NCBI GenBank assembly: GCA_964360375.1
Contig: CAYHWG010000017.1
Span: 1 to 18,212, forward strand
Length of the DNA stretch: 18,212 nucleotides
Reading direction: 5' to 3'
Source of the DNA: XYB2-FULL-45-11 sp964360375
GTDB lineage: Bacteria > Patescibacteriota > Patescibacteriia > UBA9934 > GWF2-40-263
Below, in pieces: positions 7,035 through 14,667 of the stretch (the stretch's first letter is position 1; each line of letters starts with the position of its first letter). The position numbers and the translations under genes are program-made. The notes under the pieces are model-generated. The model searched no databases, was not told the DNA's origin, and saw only the letters and a program-made list of their open reading frames with translations.

Positions 7035-10000
7035 TTATTCTCCTGAAGTCTGATCAAGATCGATACCATACTTTGCAAATCTCTCTTTTCTTTCTTTGAT
7101 AGCCTCTGTTTCAGCTCTTTTTGCCAACTCAACCACTTCTTTTTCCGCCGTTTCTTTTAAGGCCTTAGATTCTGCGTCCGCTTTTGCTTTTTCTTGTGAA
7201 ACTTTCACATTCTGATTTGCTGTTGCGCCTTTTTCAACAGCTGTATTTACAATCGTTAATTCTGTATCCACTTCTTTTAATTCTCCTTGTGATTTCTTTG
7301 TAAAATCTTTTAATCTTGGATCATCTTCTGATCTTTTAATCTCTCCTTCCAACTTTATTTTCTTCTCTTGAAGACCTGCTTGTTTTGTTGTGAGAGAACC
7401 TACAATCGCATCACCATTGCCTGCCATTTTTTGTTCAAGTGTCGCTTGAATTTGTACTTTTCGAGCATTGTTTTCAGATTTTTCTTGATCGGTGCCACCA
7501 AATTTATCAAGATCCTTTCCGTGATCTTCTTCATTTGCTAATTTTTTTGCAATATCTTCAACTTCTTTTGAATCGTTCTGCAATTTCTTTTCTTCATCTT
7601 GTTTCTTTTCTTCTTTTGTTTTATCTAACACTCCACCTGTAAACGAAACATCTTTTCGTTCTCCTGGTGGAACCTCTTTTTGTTTTTTCTTTCCACGATT
7701 ATCAACCGCCTGCATTTGCAACCCAAAATTCTCATACGCTTTTTGCGTCTCTTTTGATGCGCCTGGCTTATTATTTGCTTTATGCAAAACATCTTCCATT
7801 CTTGAACGAAGCTTTTTGCTTTCTTCCGAATTTGGATCTTTTCTGATCGCACTTGTCGCCGCATTCAATCCGCCTTTCTTTGAAAGTTCTTGAGCAAATA
7901 TTGCACTCGTCTTGTCATCGTCCATTGCACCTTTAAATAGTCCATCATTCATGAGACCGAGCGCCTTTGGATCTTTTGCAAGTCTTCCAGCAGCTTCCGG
8001 ATTATTTTGTAACATCTTTGTCGTTCCGTGCGTTGCAAGATTCTCGGTTGAGACGTTTGATAATCGATCTGCACTCATGCCTTCATACACAGATCCACGA
8101 CCACCTTTCAAAGCGGCACGTTGTTCATTTGTTCCAATAAGTCCCTGTTCCATCGCCTCAAGACCATTCATCTTTTTCCCGTCTCTTGTTTCATGAATAA
8201 TACCTTTCAACTGATCTTTAATCTTTCCATCTTTATCATCCGCAAGAGCCATGGAACTAATTTTAGCCGCATCCATCGAATTATTTATTTTTCCAGGCGC
8301 TCCAACTTTTTTCTGATACGTATCGAACTTTGCCGCCAAGGCAGGATTGCCTTTAAGATCTTTTTGAAAATTTGGACCTAATCGCTCCATGAGTTTTTTA
8401 TCATCACCCGATTCAATCATCGCATTCATGGATTTTTCATCACCAAAAGCATGACCCGCCAAAGCCTCGAGATCTTTTTTAGAACTTGGAGTCGATGGCT
8501 TGCTCAAAATATCTTTCATGAGCTCGCCTTTATCCTCAGAGGAAAGATTTTTAAATTTGTCTCCGTGTGCAGCAACTTTATCCGCACGTCCTTTAGATTC
8601 CATGTTCGCTTTCTCCAATAATTTTGCCTTCTTTTCAATATTGCCGGTTTTGCTCGCTTTATCCCGATACGCTTGTTCTTTACTGCGTGAATACATGTCG
8701 TCTATTCCTGTCTTGTTTGCAATTCCCTTCACAGCTCCTTTTGTCATACGACCACCAAGACGCAAACCGCCCATTCCAAGTTTTGCACCCATTTGTGCCG
8801 TACCTTTCACCGCATTTACCCCTAAATTATTAAATGCTCCTTTTTCAATTTGGTCGCCAACAAATCCACCCGCTCCGGCACCCACACCTTTTGCGGCTTC
8901 AAAACCGGCGTAAAGCATGGCAATTGCGATCACAAAACTGATAAGATTATTCATCTCAAACGCTTTCGTGACAAAACCTCCAGCTGTGAGGGCTCCCGTT
9001 GAATCACCGGATGTGATTCCAGAACTATCTGCGATTTTTCCTGCACCCGCAACAACGAGTGTAAGCCACAAAAAAAACGTCAACACAGGACCAATCGCAA
9101 TCAAACTTGTAAATTTCTTCCACCAATCCGCATACGCGGAAGATTTAATGATACCTTCCGCACCTCCCGTACCTCCAATAAACCAAGCAATAGGGGAAAT
9201 AACGATCAACACCCAAAGCATGACGATTCGATAAACCAAAATGGTGAGTAACATGCACATGGTTCCAAAAACAAACGCGGCCATAAAAACACTTGCAAGA
9301 GCAGAGGCAAACCAATCAAAAACTTGAACGCCTTGTGCATTAGAATCCGTAGCCGCTGTTTGAAAAATACTTGCGTTTGGACTAAGTGCGTAAATATCGC
9401 CCATACCAAACATCTGGATGAAGTTTCCGGCCGCAATCTCTCGAATTGCATTTGCAAATGTAAGCATGATCACTTGACCCAAATCGATCATAAGTCCACA
9501 GAGTGTTTTTGAAAAATTGATGAGAATCGCGAACAGCATGAGATGGACGATTTGCTGTTGCCACTTAAAACGTTGCGATCCGAAAATGGTTCCAAAAGCA
9601 ATTGCAATGAGGACAATCACAAAAAACATGTTGACGGTGTCTCGTACAATCGCCCATCCATTTGAGACAACAGGTGACGTAGAAAATTGATTGTAAAGCA
9701 TGATCGGAATCAAAATATCAATAACCGCAACAATCAGTTTTGAGATAACCACCGCAACCGTGAGTGCAAAATTCGCGAAAAATAAAATGATTTTGTCAAA
9801 AATACTTTGAGAACCACTGTCTTGAGGTTGGGCCGGAGGGGCAGTCGCTGCTTTATCTACAGGTTTTTCTGCGAGAGCAGCAGGAGGAGGAGCAGCTGCT
9901 GCTGGTGTAGAAGTTGAATGAGACCCCGCACGAACTTGAAGTGGCAAAAGAGAAAAAAATGCGACAATCATGAAACAAATAAAAAGCCCCGCAAGGCCAT

Positions 10001-10046
10001 TCTTGCGTGACACGATTTTTTTCAATCGCAAAGATATTTGCGGCAT
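7035..10046 (-). CDS. TrbL/VirB6-like polytopic membrane protein with long soluble tail
   Basis: The chosen start gives 1003 residues. A signal-like segment at about 18-40 ends VRA. An Ala/Pro-rich linker follows, then membrane segments at about 86-118, 131-156, 165-196, 244-291 (two), 311-336 and 366-388. This pattern, with the Trp-rich 'VLIVISPIAWF' and 'WWKKF' region, fits the TrbL/VirB6 family, the inner-membrane channel component. A hydrophilic tail of about 610 residues follows (390-1003), rich in Lys, Glu, Gly and Ala, with Gly/Met-rich amphipathic stretches first and coiled-coil-like charge patterns at the end. I chose the ATG at 10046 over one at 10067 because an extended -10 element lies between them. 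It is the first gene of the operon. The family assignment is good; the tail is unrecognised. Confidence 0.88.
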   Translation of the reverse strand: MPQISLRLKKIVSRKNGLAGLFICFMIVAFFSLLPLQVRAGSHSTSTPAAAAPPPAALAEKPVDKAATAPPAQPQDSGSQSIFDKIILFFANFALTVAVVISKLIVAVIDILIPIMLYNQFSTSPVVSNGWAIVRDTVNMFFVIVLIAIAFGTIFGSQRFKWQQQIVHLMLFAILINFSKTLCGLMIDLGQVIMLTFANAIREIAAGNFIQMFGMGDIYALSPNASIFQTAATDSNAQGVQVFDWFASALASVFMAAFVFGTMCMLLTILVYRIVMLWVLIVISPIAWFIGGTGGAEGIIKSSAYADWWKKFTSLIAIGPVLTFFLWLTLVVAGAGKIADSSGITSGDSTGALTAGGFVTKAFEMNNLISFVIAIAMLYAGFEAAKGVGAGAGGFVGDQIEKGAFNNLGVNAVKGTAQMGAKLGMGGLRLGGRMTKGAVKGIANKTGIDDMYSRSKEQAYRDKASKTGNIEKKAKLLEKANMESKGRADKVAAHGDKFKNLSSEDKGELMKDILSKPSTPSSKKDLEALAGHAFGDEKSMNAMIESGDDKKLMERLGPNFQKDLKGNPALAAKFDTYQKKVGAPGKINNSMDAAKISSMALADDKDGKIKDQLKGIIHETRDGKKMNGLEAMEQGLIGTNEQRAALKGGRGSVYEGMSADRLSNVSTENLATHGTTKMLQNNPEAAGRLAKDPKALGLMNDGLFKGAMDDDKTSAIFAQELSKKGGLNAATSAIRKDPNSEESKKLRSRMEDVLHKANNKPGASKETQKAYENFGLQMQAVDNRGKKKQKEVPPGERKDVSFTGGVLDKTKEEKKQDEEKKLQNDSKEVEDIAKKLANEEDHGKDLDKFGGTDQEKSENNARKVQIQATLEQKMAGNGDAIVGSLTTKQAGLQEKKIKLEGEIKRSEDDPRLKDFTKKSQGELKEVDTELTIVNTAVEKGATANQNVKVSQEKAKADAESKALKETAEKEVVELAKRAETEAIKERKERFAKYGIDLDQTSGE

Positions 10047-10057
10047 AGTTTGTGTAA

Positions 10058-10066
10058 AGTATAACA
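10058..10066 (-). promoter_or_regulatory. Extended -10 promoter of the T4SS-like operon, near-leaderless
   Basis: On the minus strand the sequence reads TG-T-TATACT, an extended -10 element. The ATG at 10046 begins 11 bases after it, so transcription should start only about five bases before the start codon. No Shine-Dalgarno sequence is present. I see no good -35 hexamer; the region where one would lie is the end of the inverted-repeat element at 10070-10206. Extended -10 promoters can work without a -35 box. Confidence 0.5.
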
Positions 10067-10069
10067 TAA

Positions 10070-10206
10070 AGACCGTTGAAAAACTAAAAAATTTATCCGC
10101 ATTTATTCCCTGAGCCTGTCGAAGGGTGCGGAATCAAGGAAATCCGTGACTATCTTCACAGCCTTCGACAAGCTCAGGCAATAATTTGAGAGTTTTTCAA
10201 CGGTCT
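10070..10206. repeat. 137-base MITE-like inverted-repeat element
   Basis: Perfect 16-base terminal inverted repeats, AGACCGTTGAAAAACT (10070-10085) and AGTTTTTCAACGGTCT (10191-10206), enclose a second pair: CCTGAGCCTGTCGAAGG (10109-10125) and CCTTCGACAAGCTCAGG (10162-10178), complementary except at one position. The 6-mer ACATAA lies directly left (10064-10069) and, after one base, right (10208-10213), and may be a target duplication. It contains no coding capacity. Size, termini and nested hairpin fit a MITE or REP-like element moved by a transposase encoded elsewhere. The inner motif resembles a repeat widespread in bacterial genomes. Family unknown. Confidence 0.75.
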
Positions 10207-10214
10207 CACATAAT

Positions 10215-10245
10215 AAAAAAATCCCCGCATGAGTCCATGTGGGGA
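10215..10245 (-). terminator. Rho-independent terminator of the M23 lipoprotein gene
   Basis: A ten-base-pair stem (10222-10231 with 10236-10245, one G-T pair) and a four-base loop are followed, on the minus strand, by seven T (complement of A10215-A10221). It lies 12 bases behind the stop of the M23 gene and separates it from the T4SS-like operon. Confidence 0.85.
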
Positions 10246-10256
10246 CAGAAGTAACA

Positions 10257-12002
10257 TTATTTCAATTGTGTATTCTTGGTAAAACCATTTCCGGCAGGTT
10301 GAAGTCCGTTAGACACATTCCACGAAACGCGCAACAACCATTCTTCCCAAGACGTGTTATTTTTTTTAAGTTGACACAAAGGGGACCCCTCGTAACAAAA
10401 TGCGGCACCTTGCCACCAATACCAATTGGTCATGTTTGCGTTTGGAGGTTGTCCGTCCGTACCAACACTTGAAACAAGCGTCAATTCTCCAATACAGGAT
10501 TTGCTAAATTTGGAAAAATCAATTTGATAATATCCGTTTTCTGATTTTACGCGATCTGCTTCGGTCAAAATATGATCAAAACATCCGCCGATCCCGTATA
10601 CAAACGCATCTTTACCGGAAAGATTCGCATTCAACCAACGACTATCCCACACCATAAGCGTTTCCTGTGCTCCATCGAGTCCATAATCATTGAGCCAGAC
10701 ATCATCTTTTGACGATTGCGTCGTGGGCTTTGGTTTGCGAATTTCGACAGGTTCTTTTACATCCGGTTTCTTTGCATCCTCCGTGTAAAACCCGTTTCCA
10801 CCACAACTCATGGCCGTATTCTTTTGCAAGCACCATAAATTCACAGGACAATTTCCAACGGAACCAATCTTGTTTGCAAGATCTCCGTCTGAAATCGTTT
10901 GAATATTTTTTGCTTGATATCCGAGCAAAAGGAACGTGTGCCAAGATTCAATCGGTGCAGCAACGCCCCCTGTCATCACATACACATCCGAATGCGAAGT
11001 TTCTTTGAGGAGTTTGCCCTCATGAAATGTTGCATTCCCGGGAGGTGGTGTTCCTGTCCCACTTGTGTTTGCTCCAGACGCGTAACAAGAAATTTCCTCT
11101 TTTGAGACGAGTACAACATGTTTGAAATCGTATCCTCGGCTCAAAAATGCCTTTTCGTCGACGATCCAAGAAAGTGTTTCCCCTTTTTGCACAAGATACA
11201 CTTTTGGACTGACAGGAGACTTGATCAACGTTCCTTCCGGATGCCAGAGCGGCACAGGAAGAACAGATGTGTAAAAGACACCGTCCGTTTTATCTCCCGC
11301 TGTTTTGATGCCGCAAACAAGGGATGAGCTTTTCAAAACTTTTACAGAATCACCGGAAGCCGTATCTCTAAAAAGATAGCTCACTTCCACAGATTCTCCA
11401 TACTGCGCCATCTTTTTTGCATCACCCTTATGCAGTCCAATGTGGACGTGATCCCCACTGCAATATCCGGTACACCCTTCATGTCCGATCAATTGTCCTG
11501 CAGAAATCTGTTGTCCATTTTGCACAAAAATTTCAGAGAGATGTGCGAGGATCACATAGGTCCCATTTCCAAGATCAATGTTAAGATGAGCGCCGTAATT
11601 TTTTTCCAGATCTTCCATGTGCACATACGCCGTCCCAGAAACAGGAGAAAACAATTCTTCTTTTTCCGTATTCGATGTGTCGAGATCAATGTCGTACTTC
11701 GTGGACACGGTATTGTGACTATAAGCACCATTTACACCCTGAACACATTTTGAAGATTTTCCGTTTCGAAACGGTAGATGAATCACAGGTTTTGTCCCTC
11801 CCTGATCCATTGATTCGTCTGCCTCGCGATCTTGTAGCATTTCTGCCAGACGATCATCTGCTTCGTGGTCTAGCCGTCGTTCTGTCGAACGATCGTCTGG
11901 ACGCGGTTCCATGTCCGTACATCCGGATTGAAACAATGAGCTCGCGGAGACAATGAGGGTGAACGAAAGCAACAACCAAATACCTGACGCATCAAGATTC
12001 AT
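10257..12002 (-). CDS. M23 (LytM-type) metallopeptidase lipoprotein with two wall-type repeats
   Basis: The chosen start gives 581 residues. ATG at 12002 has GGGAG six bases upstream, and a signal sequence follows directly (hydrophobic core about 8-22), ending FQSGC with a possible lipid-anchored C28; the lipobox is weak. An Asp/Glu/Arg-rich spacer (30-66) leads to a peptidase M23 domain at about 70-200 with the zinc and catalytic set H96, D104, H154 and H185-V-H187. Two copies of a 'YLVQ.G....I...AFLSRGYDFKHVVLVS' unit follow (about 267-307 and 339-379), a repeat known from Patescibacterial and other cell-surface proteins. The 170-residue C-terminal domain, Trp- and Cys-containing, is unrecognised. 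It should cut peptidoglycan outside the membrane. It has its own terminator and lies immediately upstream of the T4SS-like operon. Function is firm for the peptidase domain, open for the rest. Confidence 0.88.
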   Translation of the reverse strand: MNLDASGIWLLLSFTLIVSASSLFQSGCTDMEPRPDDRSTERRLDHEADDRLAEMLQDREADESMDQGGTKPVIHLPFRNGKSSKCVQGVNGAYSHNTVSTKYDIDLDTSNTEKEELFSPVSGTAYVHMEDLEKNYGAHLNIDLGNGTYVILAHLSEIFVQNGQQISAGQLIGHEGCTGYCSGDHVHIGLHKGDAKKMAQYGESVEVSYLFRDTASGDSVKVLKSSSLVCGIKTAGDKTDGVFYTSVLPVPLWHPEGTLIKSPVSPKVYLVQKGETLSWIVDEKAFLSRGYDFKHVVLVSKEEISCYASGANTSGTGTPPPGNATFHEGKLLKETSHSDVYVMTGGVAAPIESWHTFLLLGYQAKNIQTISDGDLANKIGSVGNCPVNLWCLQKNTAMSCGGNGFYTEDAKKPDVKEPVEIRKPKPTTQSSKDDVWLNDYGLDGAQETLMVWDSRWLNANLSGKDAFVYGIGGCFDHILTEADRVKSENGYYQIDFSKFSKSCIGELTLVSSVGTDGQPPNANMTNWYWWQGAAFCYEGSPLCQLKKNNTSWEEWLLRVSWNVSNGLQPAGNGFTKNTQLK

Positions 12003-12488
12003 GACACACTCCCATGAATTTCCGGCGTGAACCGGTTTGCCATTGAGGAGCTGATCACCGTTGATCAACTGCCTCTGTTGGCGCACGAGATCTACATGCG
12101 CCGCAAAGTCAGTTGATAACCTTCCTTACAAAAAATAAATTGTCGTCCTCACCACTTCTCTAAATAACGTGTGTATCAGGATGTTTAAGCGCGCTTCCAA
12201 AGGATCGGTGCGAAAAACGAATCAGGAATCGTCCGTGTTTTTCTTTTCGAATCGTTCAGAAATTTTTGTGCTGTTGCATCGTGATCTATCTTTAGAACAT
12301 CAAAAAAACGCCTGAATGTCAAGCGTTTTTTATCTAAATTAAGCGATTTATTTTATTCTTGTTTTAAAGACATGACAAAATCTATCAATCCTTTTTTCGC
12401 CAAAATAAGAGATAAATCATTTCAAGTACATCGCGGAATGTTTTCTGTGAATAACATTTTATTTCCATCTTCTTTCCTTCCTTCATTC
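12003..12488. other. 486-base intergenic region between the M23 gene and serS
   Basis: I see no convincing gene. It holds the ribosome binding site of the M23 gene at its left end and one strong hairpin at 12302-12331. A 44-codon plus-strand frame (12181-12315) ends inside that hairpin and has AGG directly against its ATG, which is too close for a normal site; I regard it as doubtful. The 157 bases next to serS look like an untranslated 3' region. Confidence 0.5.
12302..12331. terminator. Bidirectional terminator hairpin downstream of serS
   Basis: The stem AAAAAACGC (12303-12311) pairs with GCGTTTTTT (12323-12331), and a bulged inner CTGA/TCAAG part extends it. Runs of T follow on both strands. 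On the minus strand it can end the serS transcript, 158 bases after the stop codon; on the plus strand no upstream gene is clear. Confidence 0.7.
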
Positions 12489-13748
12489 TTACTTCTCTAT
12501 TCTCTCTTTCCCAACATACCCCCTCAATACTTCTGGGACAACAATCGAACCATCCTCTTGTTGATAATTTTCCATGATGGCGATGAGTGTGCGACCGATC
12601 GCAAACGCGGTTCCATTGAGTGCGTGCGCAAAAACATTTTTTCCGTCTTGTTTGACTCGAATATTTAATCGACGCGTTTGAAAATCTGTGGTGTTTGAAG
12701 TGGAGTGCGTCTCGCGATACGTCTTTTGAGATGGAATCCATGTTTCAATATCATACGTCCGAGCGCTTGGTGCGCCAATATCACCGGAACAGAGTTTCAA
12801 AACGCGATGAGGAAGTTTTAATCCTTGCATCAACTCCTCTTCAACCGACAAAAGCATATGATGCTCATCATCGGACTCATCTGGAACGGTAAAACTGAAC
12901 ATTTCGATTTTATCGAATTGATGCATGCGCAAAATACCGCGCGTATCGCGTCCATAACTTCCAGCCTCACGCCGATAACAAGGAGAAAATCCGACATATC
13001 GAAGCGGAAGTTGCATTTCATCGAGAATTTCATCCATATGCATGGGTCCGATCGCTTGTTCACTTGTGCCGATGAGTACAGCATCATCATTTTTCAAATG
13101 ATAAACTTCCTCTTCTCCCCCATGATCCAAATATCCCATTTTAGACATCGCGGAAGTTGAAATAATATGCGGCGGCATCACAGGAACAAATCCGCGACGT
13201 GTCAAAACAGACAAAGCGTATTGAATGAGCGCAAATTCCATGAGCACCAAATCCCCTTTCAAATACACAAATCGCGTTCCGGAAACTTTTGTTGCACGCT
13301 CAACATCAATCAACCCGAGATTCTCACCGAGTGTGAGATGATCTTTCGGTTCAAATGTAAACGCCGTTGGTTCCATAAACAAACGAACGAGTTCATTTGA
13401 AGTTTCATCTTTTCCAACCGGTACATCCGGTCGCAAAATATTCGGAAATTTCTTGAGTTCTGCTTGCAAATCTGGTTCGATCAAGGCAAGTTCCGCTTCT
13501 TTCGCTTTCACAGATTCCTTCAACGCTTTCCCTTGCTCAATCAATGCCGGTCGCTCGTCAGGCGATGTTTTCGGAATCTGTTCTGCAATGTGATTTGCGG
13601 ATGTTCGCAATTCTTGAATTGTAGAATCCAAAACCCGTCGCGCTTCCGCCAATTCTTTGACACGCAAAACATCAATGGTTTTATTGCGCGCCTTATTGTT
13701 TTTATCGACAAATTCAGTCTCCTCAAGAATCATTTTGATATCAATCAT
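12489..13748 (-). CDS. serS: Seryl-tRNA synthetase
   Basis: The chosen start gives 419 residues, the usual bacterial length. The N-terminus MIDIKMILEE is typical and is followed by the tRNA-binding coiled-coil arm (about residues 25-95). The class II catalytic core shows motif 2 in CYRREAGSYGRDTRGILRMHQFDKIE and motif 3 in GTAFAIGRTLIAIMENYQQEDGSIVVPEVLRGYVG near the C-terminus. It charges tRNA-Ser in the cytoplasm; two tRNA-Ser genes are in the same window. A longer frame from a TTG at 13787 exists but runs through promoter-like sequence and adds residues atypical of the family, so I reject it. No Shine-Dalgarno sequence precedes the ATG. It stands alone between a palindrome block and a terminator. 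Confidence 0.98.
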   Translation of the reverse strand: MIDIKMILEETEFVDKNNKARNKTIDVLRVKELAEARRVLDSTIQELRTSANHIAEQIPKTSPDERPALIEQGKALKESVKAKEAELALIEPDLQAELKKFPNILRPDVPVGKDETSNELVRLFMEPTAFTFEPKDHLTLGENLGLIDVERATKVSGTRFVYLKGDLVLMEFALIQYALSVLTRRGFVPVMPPHIISTSAMSKMGYLDHGGEEEVYHLKNDDAVLIGTSEQAIGPMHMDEILDEMQLPLRYVGFSPCYRREAGSYGRDTRGILRMHQFDKIEMFSFTVPDESDDEHHMLLSVEEELMQGLKLPHRVLKLCSGDIGAPSARTYDIETWIPSQKTYRETHSTSNTTDFQTRRLNIRVKQDGKNVFAHALNGTAFAIGRTLIAIMENYQQEDGSIVVPEVLRGYVGKERIEK

Positions 13749-13757
13749 ACGAGAACC

Positions 13758-13787
13758 AGCATAGTTGTCGAGAGGTGGATTCGTCAA
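13758..13787 (-). promoter_or_regulatory. Probable serS promoter giving a near-leaderless message
   Basis: On the minus strand TTGACG (13787-13782) and TATGCT (13763-13758) are separated by 18 bases. The serS ATG at 13748 begins nine bases after the -10 box, so the predicted untranslated leader is only about three bases. This agrees with the lack of a Shine-Dalgarno sequence. Confidence 0.5.
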
Positions 13788-13796
13788 GCAAGGATG

Positions 13797-13943
13797 AAAC
13801 TCCCCGCCGCAAAGCGGACTGGATATCGGCTACATTATTTCTCGAGCCTGCCTGCTGCAGGCAGGCCTGTCGAGAGACTACTTTAAAATACGCTTTCGAC
13901 CCCTCTTCGCCGAAGCTTCGATGGGCAGGCAGGCTCAAGCAAT
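13797..13943. repeat. Composite palindromic repeat block upstream of serS
   Basis: This noncoding block holds several short palindromes. GCCTGCCTGC (13846-13855) and GCAGGCAGGC (13857-13866) form a hairpin with a one-base loop, framed by CTCGA/TCGAG. CGAAGCTTCG (13911-13920) is a perfect palindrome. The outer arms CTCGAGCCTGCCTGC (13841-13855) and GCAGGCAGGCTCAAG (13925-13939) are complementary at 14 of 15 positions. CCGC-AAA-GCGG lies at its left edge. The 14-mer CAGGCTCAAGCAAT at 13930-13943 recurs at 15517-15530. It looks like an interspersed, non-autonomous repeat related to the palindrome at 6360. The 248 bases between serS and the PIN gene hold no gene. Confidence 0.7.
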
Positions 13944-13996
13944 TAAGAAGGACCGCGAGACATGAAACCTTTTGTCGAAAAATCAAACAGTTGTGA

Positions 13997-14416
13997 TTAT
14001 TTTTTAAACACATTTTTCAAAAAGACATTTGGTTTCACAATCTGAATACCTTCAAATTGTTTTAATCGCAATAAATGTTTGTCTCCTGACACAATCCATT
14101 TTGATCGACTCGCCAATGCACAATTTATAAACATGTTATCCGACTCATCTTCTGTAATGGGAGCAACAAGATCGATATCTTCAAAAAGAAGACTCTGTTT
14201 AGATAAAAAAGATAAAATTTCTCCTGTTGAAAAACCGACGATAAAAAGTTGTTTGGAAAACTTTGGGTAATTTAAAACACGTTCAATTTCATTCAATATG
14301 CAGGGAGTCAAACAAAGAGTTACTTTTTTAGACTCAACATATTCAAGCAATGTTGCCACAGCACCATTCCATAATAATCCTGAAATAATAACATTTGTAT
14401 CAAAAACTGCACGCAT
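13997..14416 (-). CDS. PIN-domain toxin (putative ribonuclease) of a toxin-antitoxin pair
   Basis: This 139-residue protein is a typical short PIN-family toxin of the 'putative toxin-antitoxin system toxin component, PIN family' type. It starts MRAVFDTNVIISGLLW with the first acidic residue D6 and N8. Further acidic positions are E43 in ILNEIERVL, D90/D93 in TEDESDNMF, and D112 in SGDKHLL. These residues bind metal ions in PIN ribonucleases. It begins three bases after the stop of the small upstream gene, which is the usual antitoxin-then-toxin order. The pair is AT-rich (16 G+C in the 60 bases from 14161), unlike its neighbours, which suggests acquisition by transfer. The RNA target is unknown. 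Confidence 0.92.
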   Translation of the reverse strand: MRAVFDTNVIISGLLWNGAVATLLEYVESKKVTLCLTPCILNEIERVLNYPKFSKQLFIVGFSTGEILSFLSKQSLLFEDIDLVAPITEDESDNMFINCALASRSKWIVSGDKHLLRLKQFEGIQIVKPNVFLKNVFKK

Positions 14417-14419
14417 AAT

Positions 14420-14632
14420 TTATGTGCGTGCAGTGACGATTGCCTCCTTAAGATCTTTTTTTTTTAATCTTCGCCCAACAACCTTCATGCGCTTAAGAAA
14501 ATTTACATCAGATTTCTCTATTTTTTTTACAATTAACACGTTATCATCGCCACTCACAAAAACAGGTTGATTTTGCCAACGTTTTAAAAATTTTGTAGGA
14601 ATAGGAATACTTGTTAATAATTTTGTCGTCAT
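14420..14632 (-). CDS. Antitoxin partner of the PIN toxin (AbrB-like)
   Basis: This 70-residue basic protein is encoded directly ahead of the PIN toxin, with a three-base gap. The N-terminal part (TKLLTSIPIPTKFLKRWQNQPVFVSGDDNVLIVKKI) has the short beta-strand pattern of AbrB/SpoVT-like DNA-binding antitoxins. The C-terminal Lys/Arg-rich stretch (about 44-70) is helical and probably binds the toxin. A promoter with an overlapping palindrome lies just upstream, which fits autorepression. The assignment rests mainly on context; the fold is inferred. Confidence 0.8.
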   Translation of the reverse strand: MTTKLLTSIPIPTKFLKRWQNQPVFVSGDDNVLIVKKIEKSDVNFLKRMKVVGRRLKKKDLKEAIVTART

Positions 14633-14667
14633 ATAAAAATCGATTTATTTGGCTCTTTTCATAAAAA

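Noticed and set aside
693..10046. A conjugative or integrative element
   Set aside because: No relaxase, coupling protein, integrase or att sites are visible, and the operon is flanked by ordinary terminators; the gene set is common as a chromosomal locus in Patescibacteria.
12003..12086. 28-residue N-terminal extension of the M23 protein from a GTG
   Set aside because: A good Shine-Dalgarno sequence and a signal sequence begin at the internal ATG at 12002; the extension would bury the signal peptide.
12181..12315. 44-codon plus-strand frame before the hairpin at 12302
   Set aside because: Its stop lies inside the terminator stem, the AGG sits directly against the ATG, and the product has no recognisable features. 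It could also be chance sequence.
12372..12668. 98-residue plus-strand frame starting downstream of serS
   Set aside because: More than half overlaps the conserved 3' end of serS on the other strand, including motif 3, and there is no ribosome binding site or plausible composition.
13749..13787. Longer SerRS start at TTG
   Set aside because: MIDIKMI at 13748 is the family-typical start, and the TTG is part of a probable -35 box.
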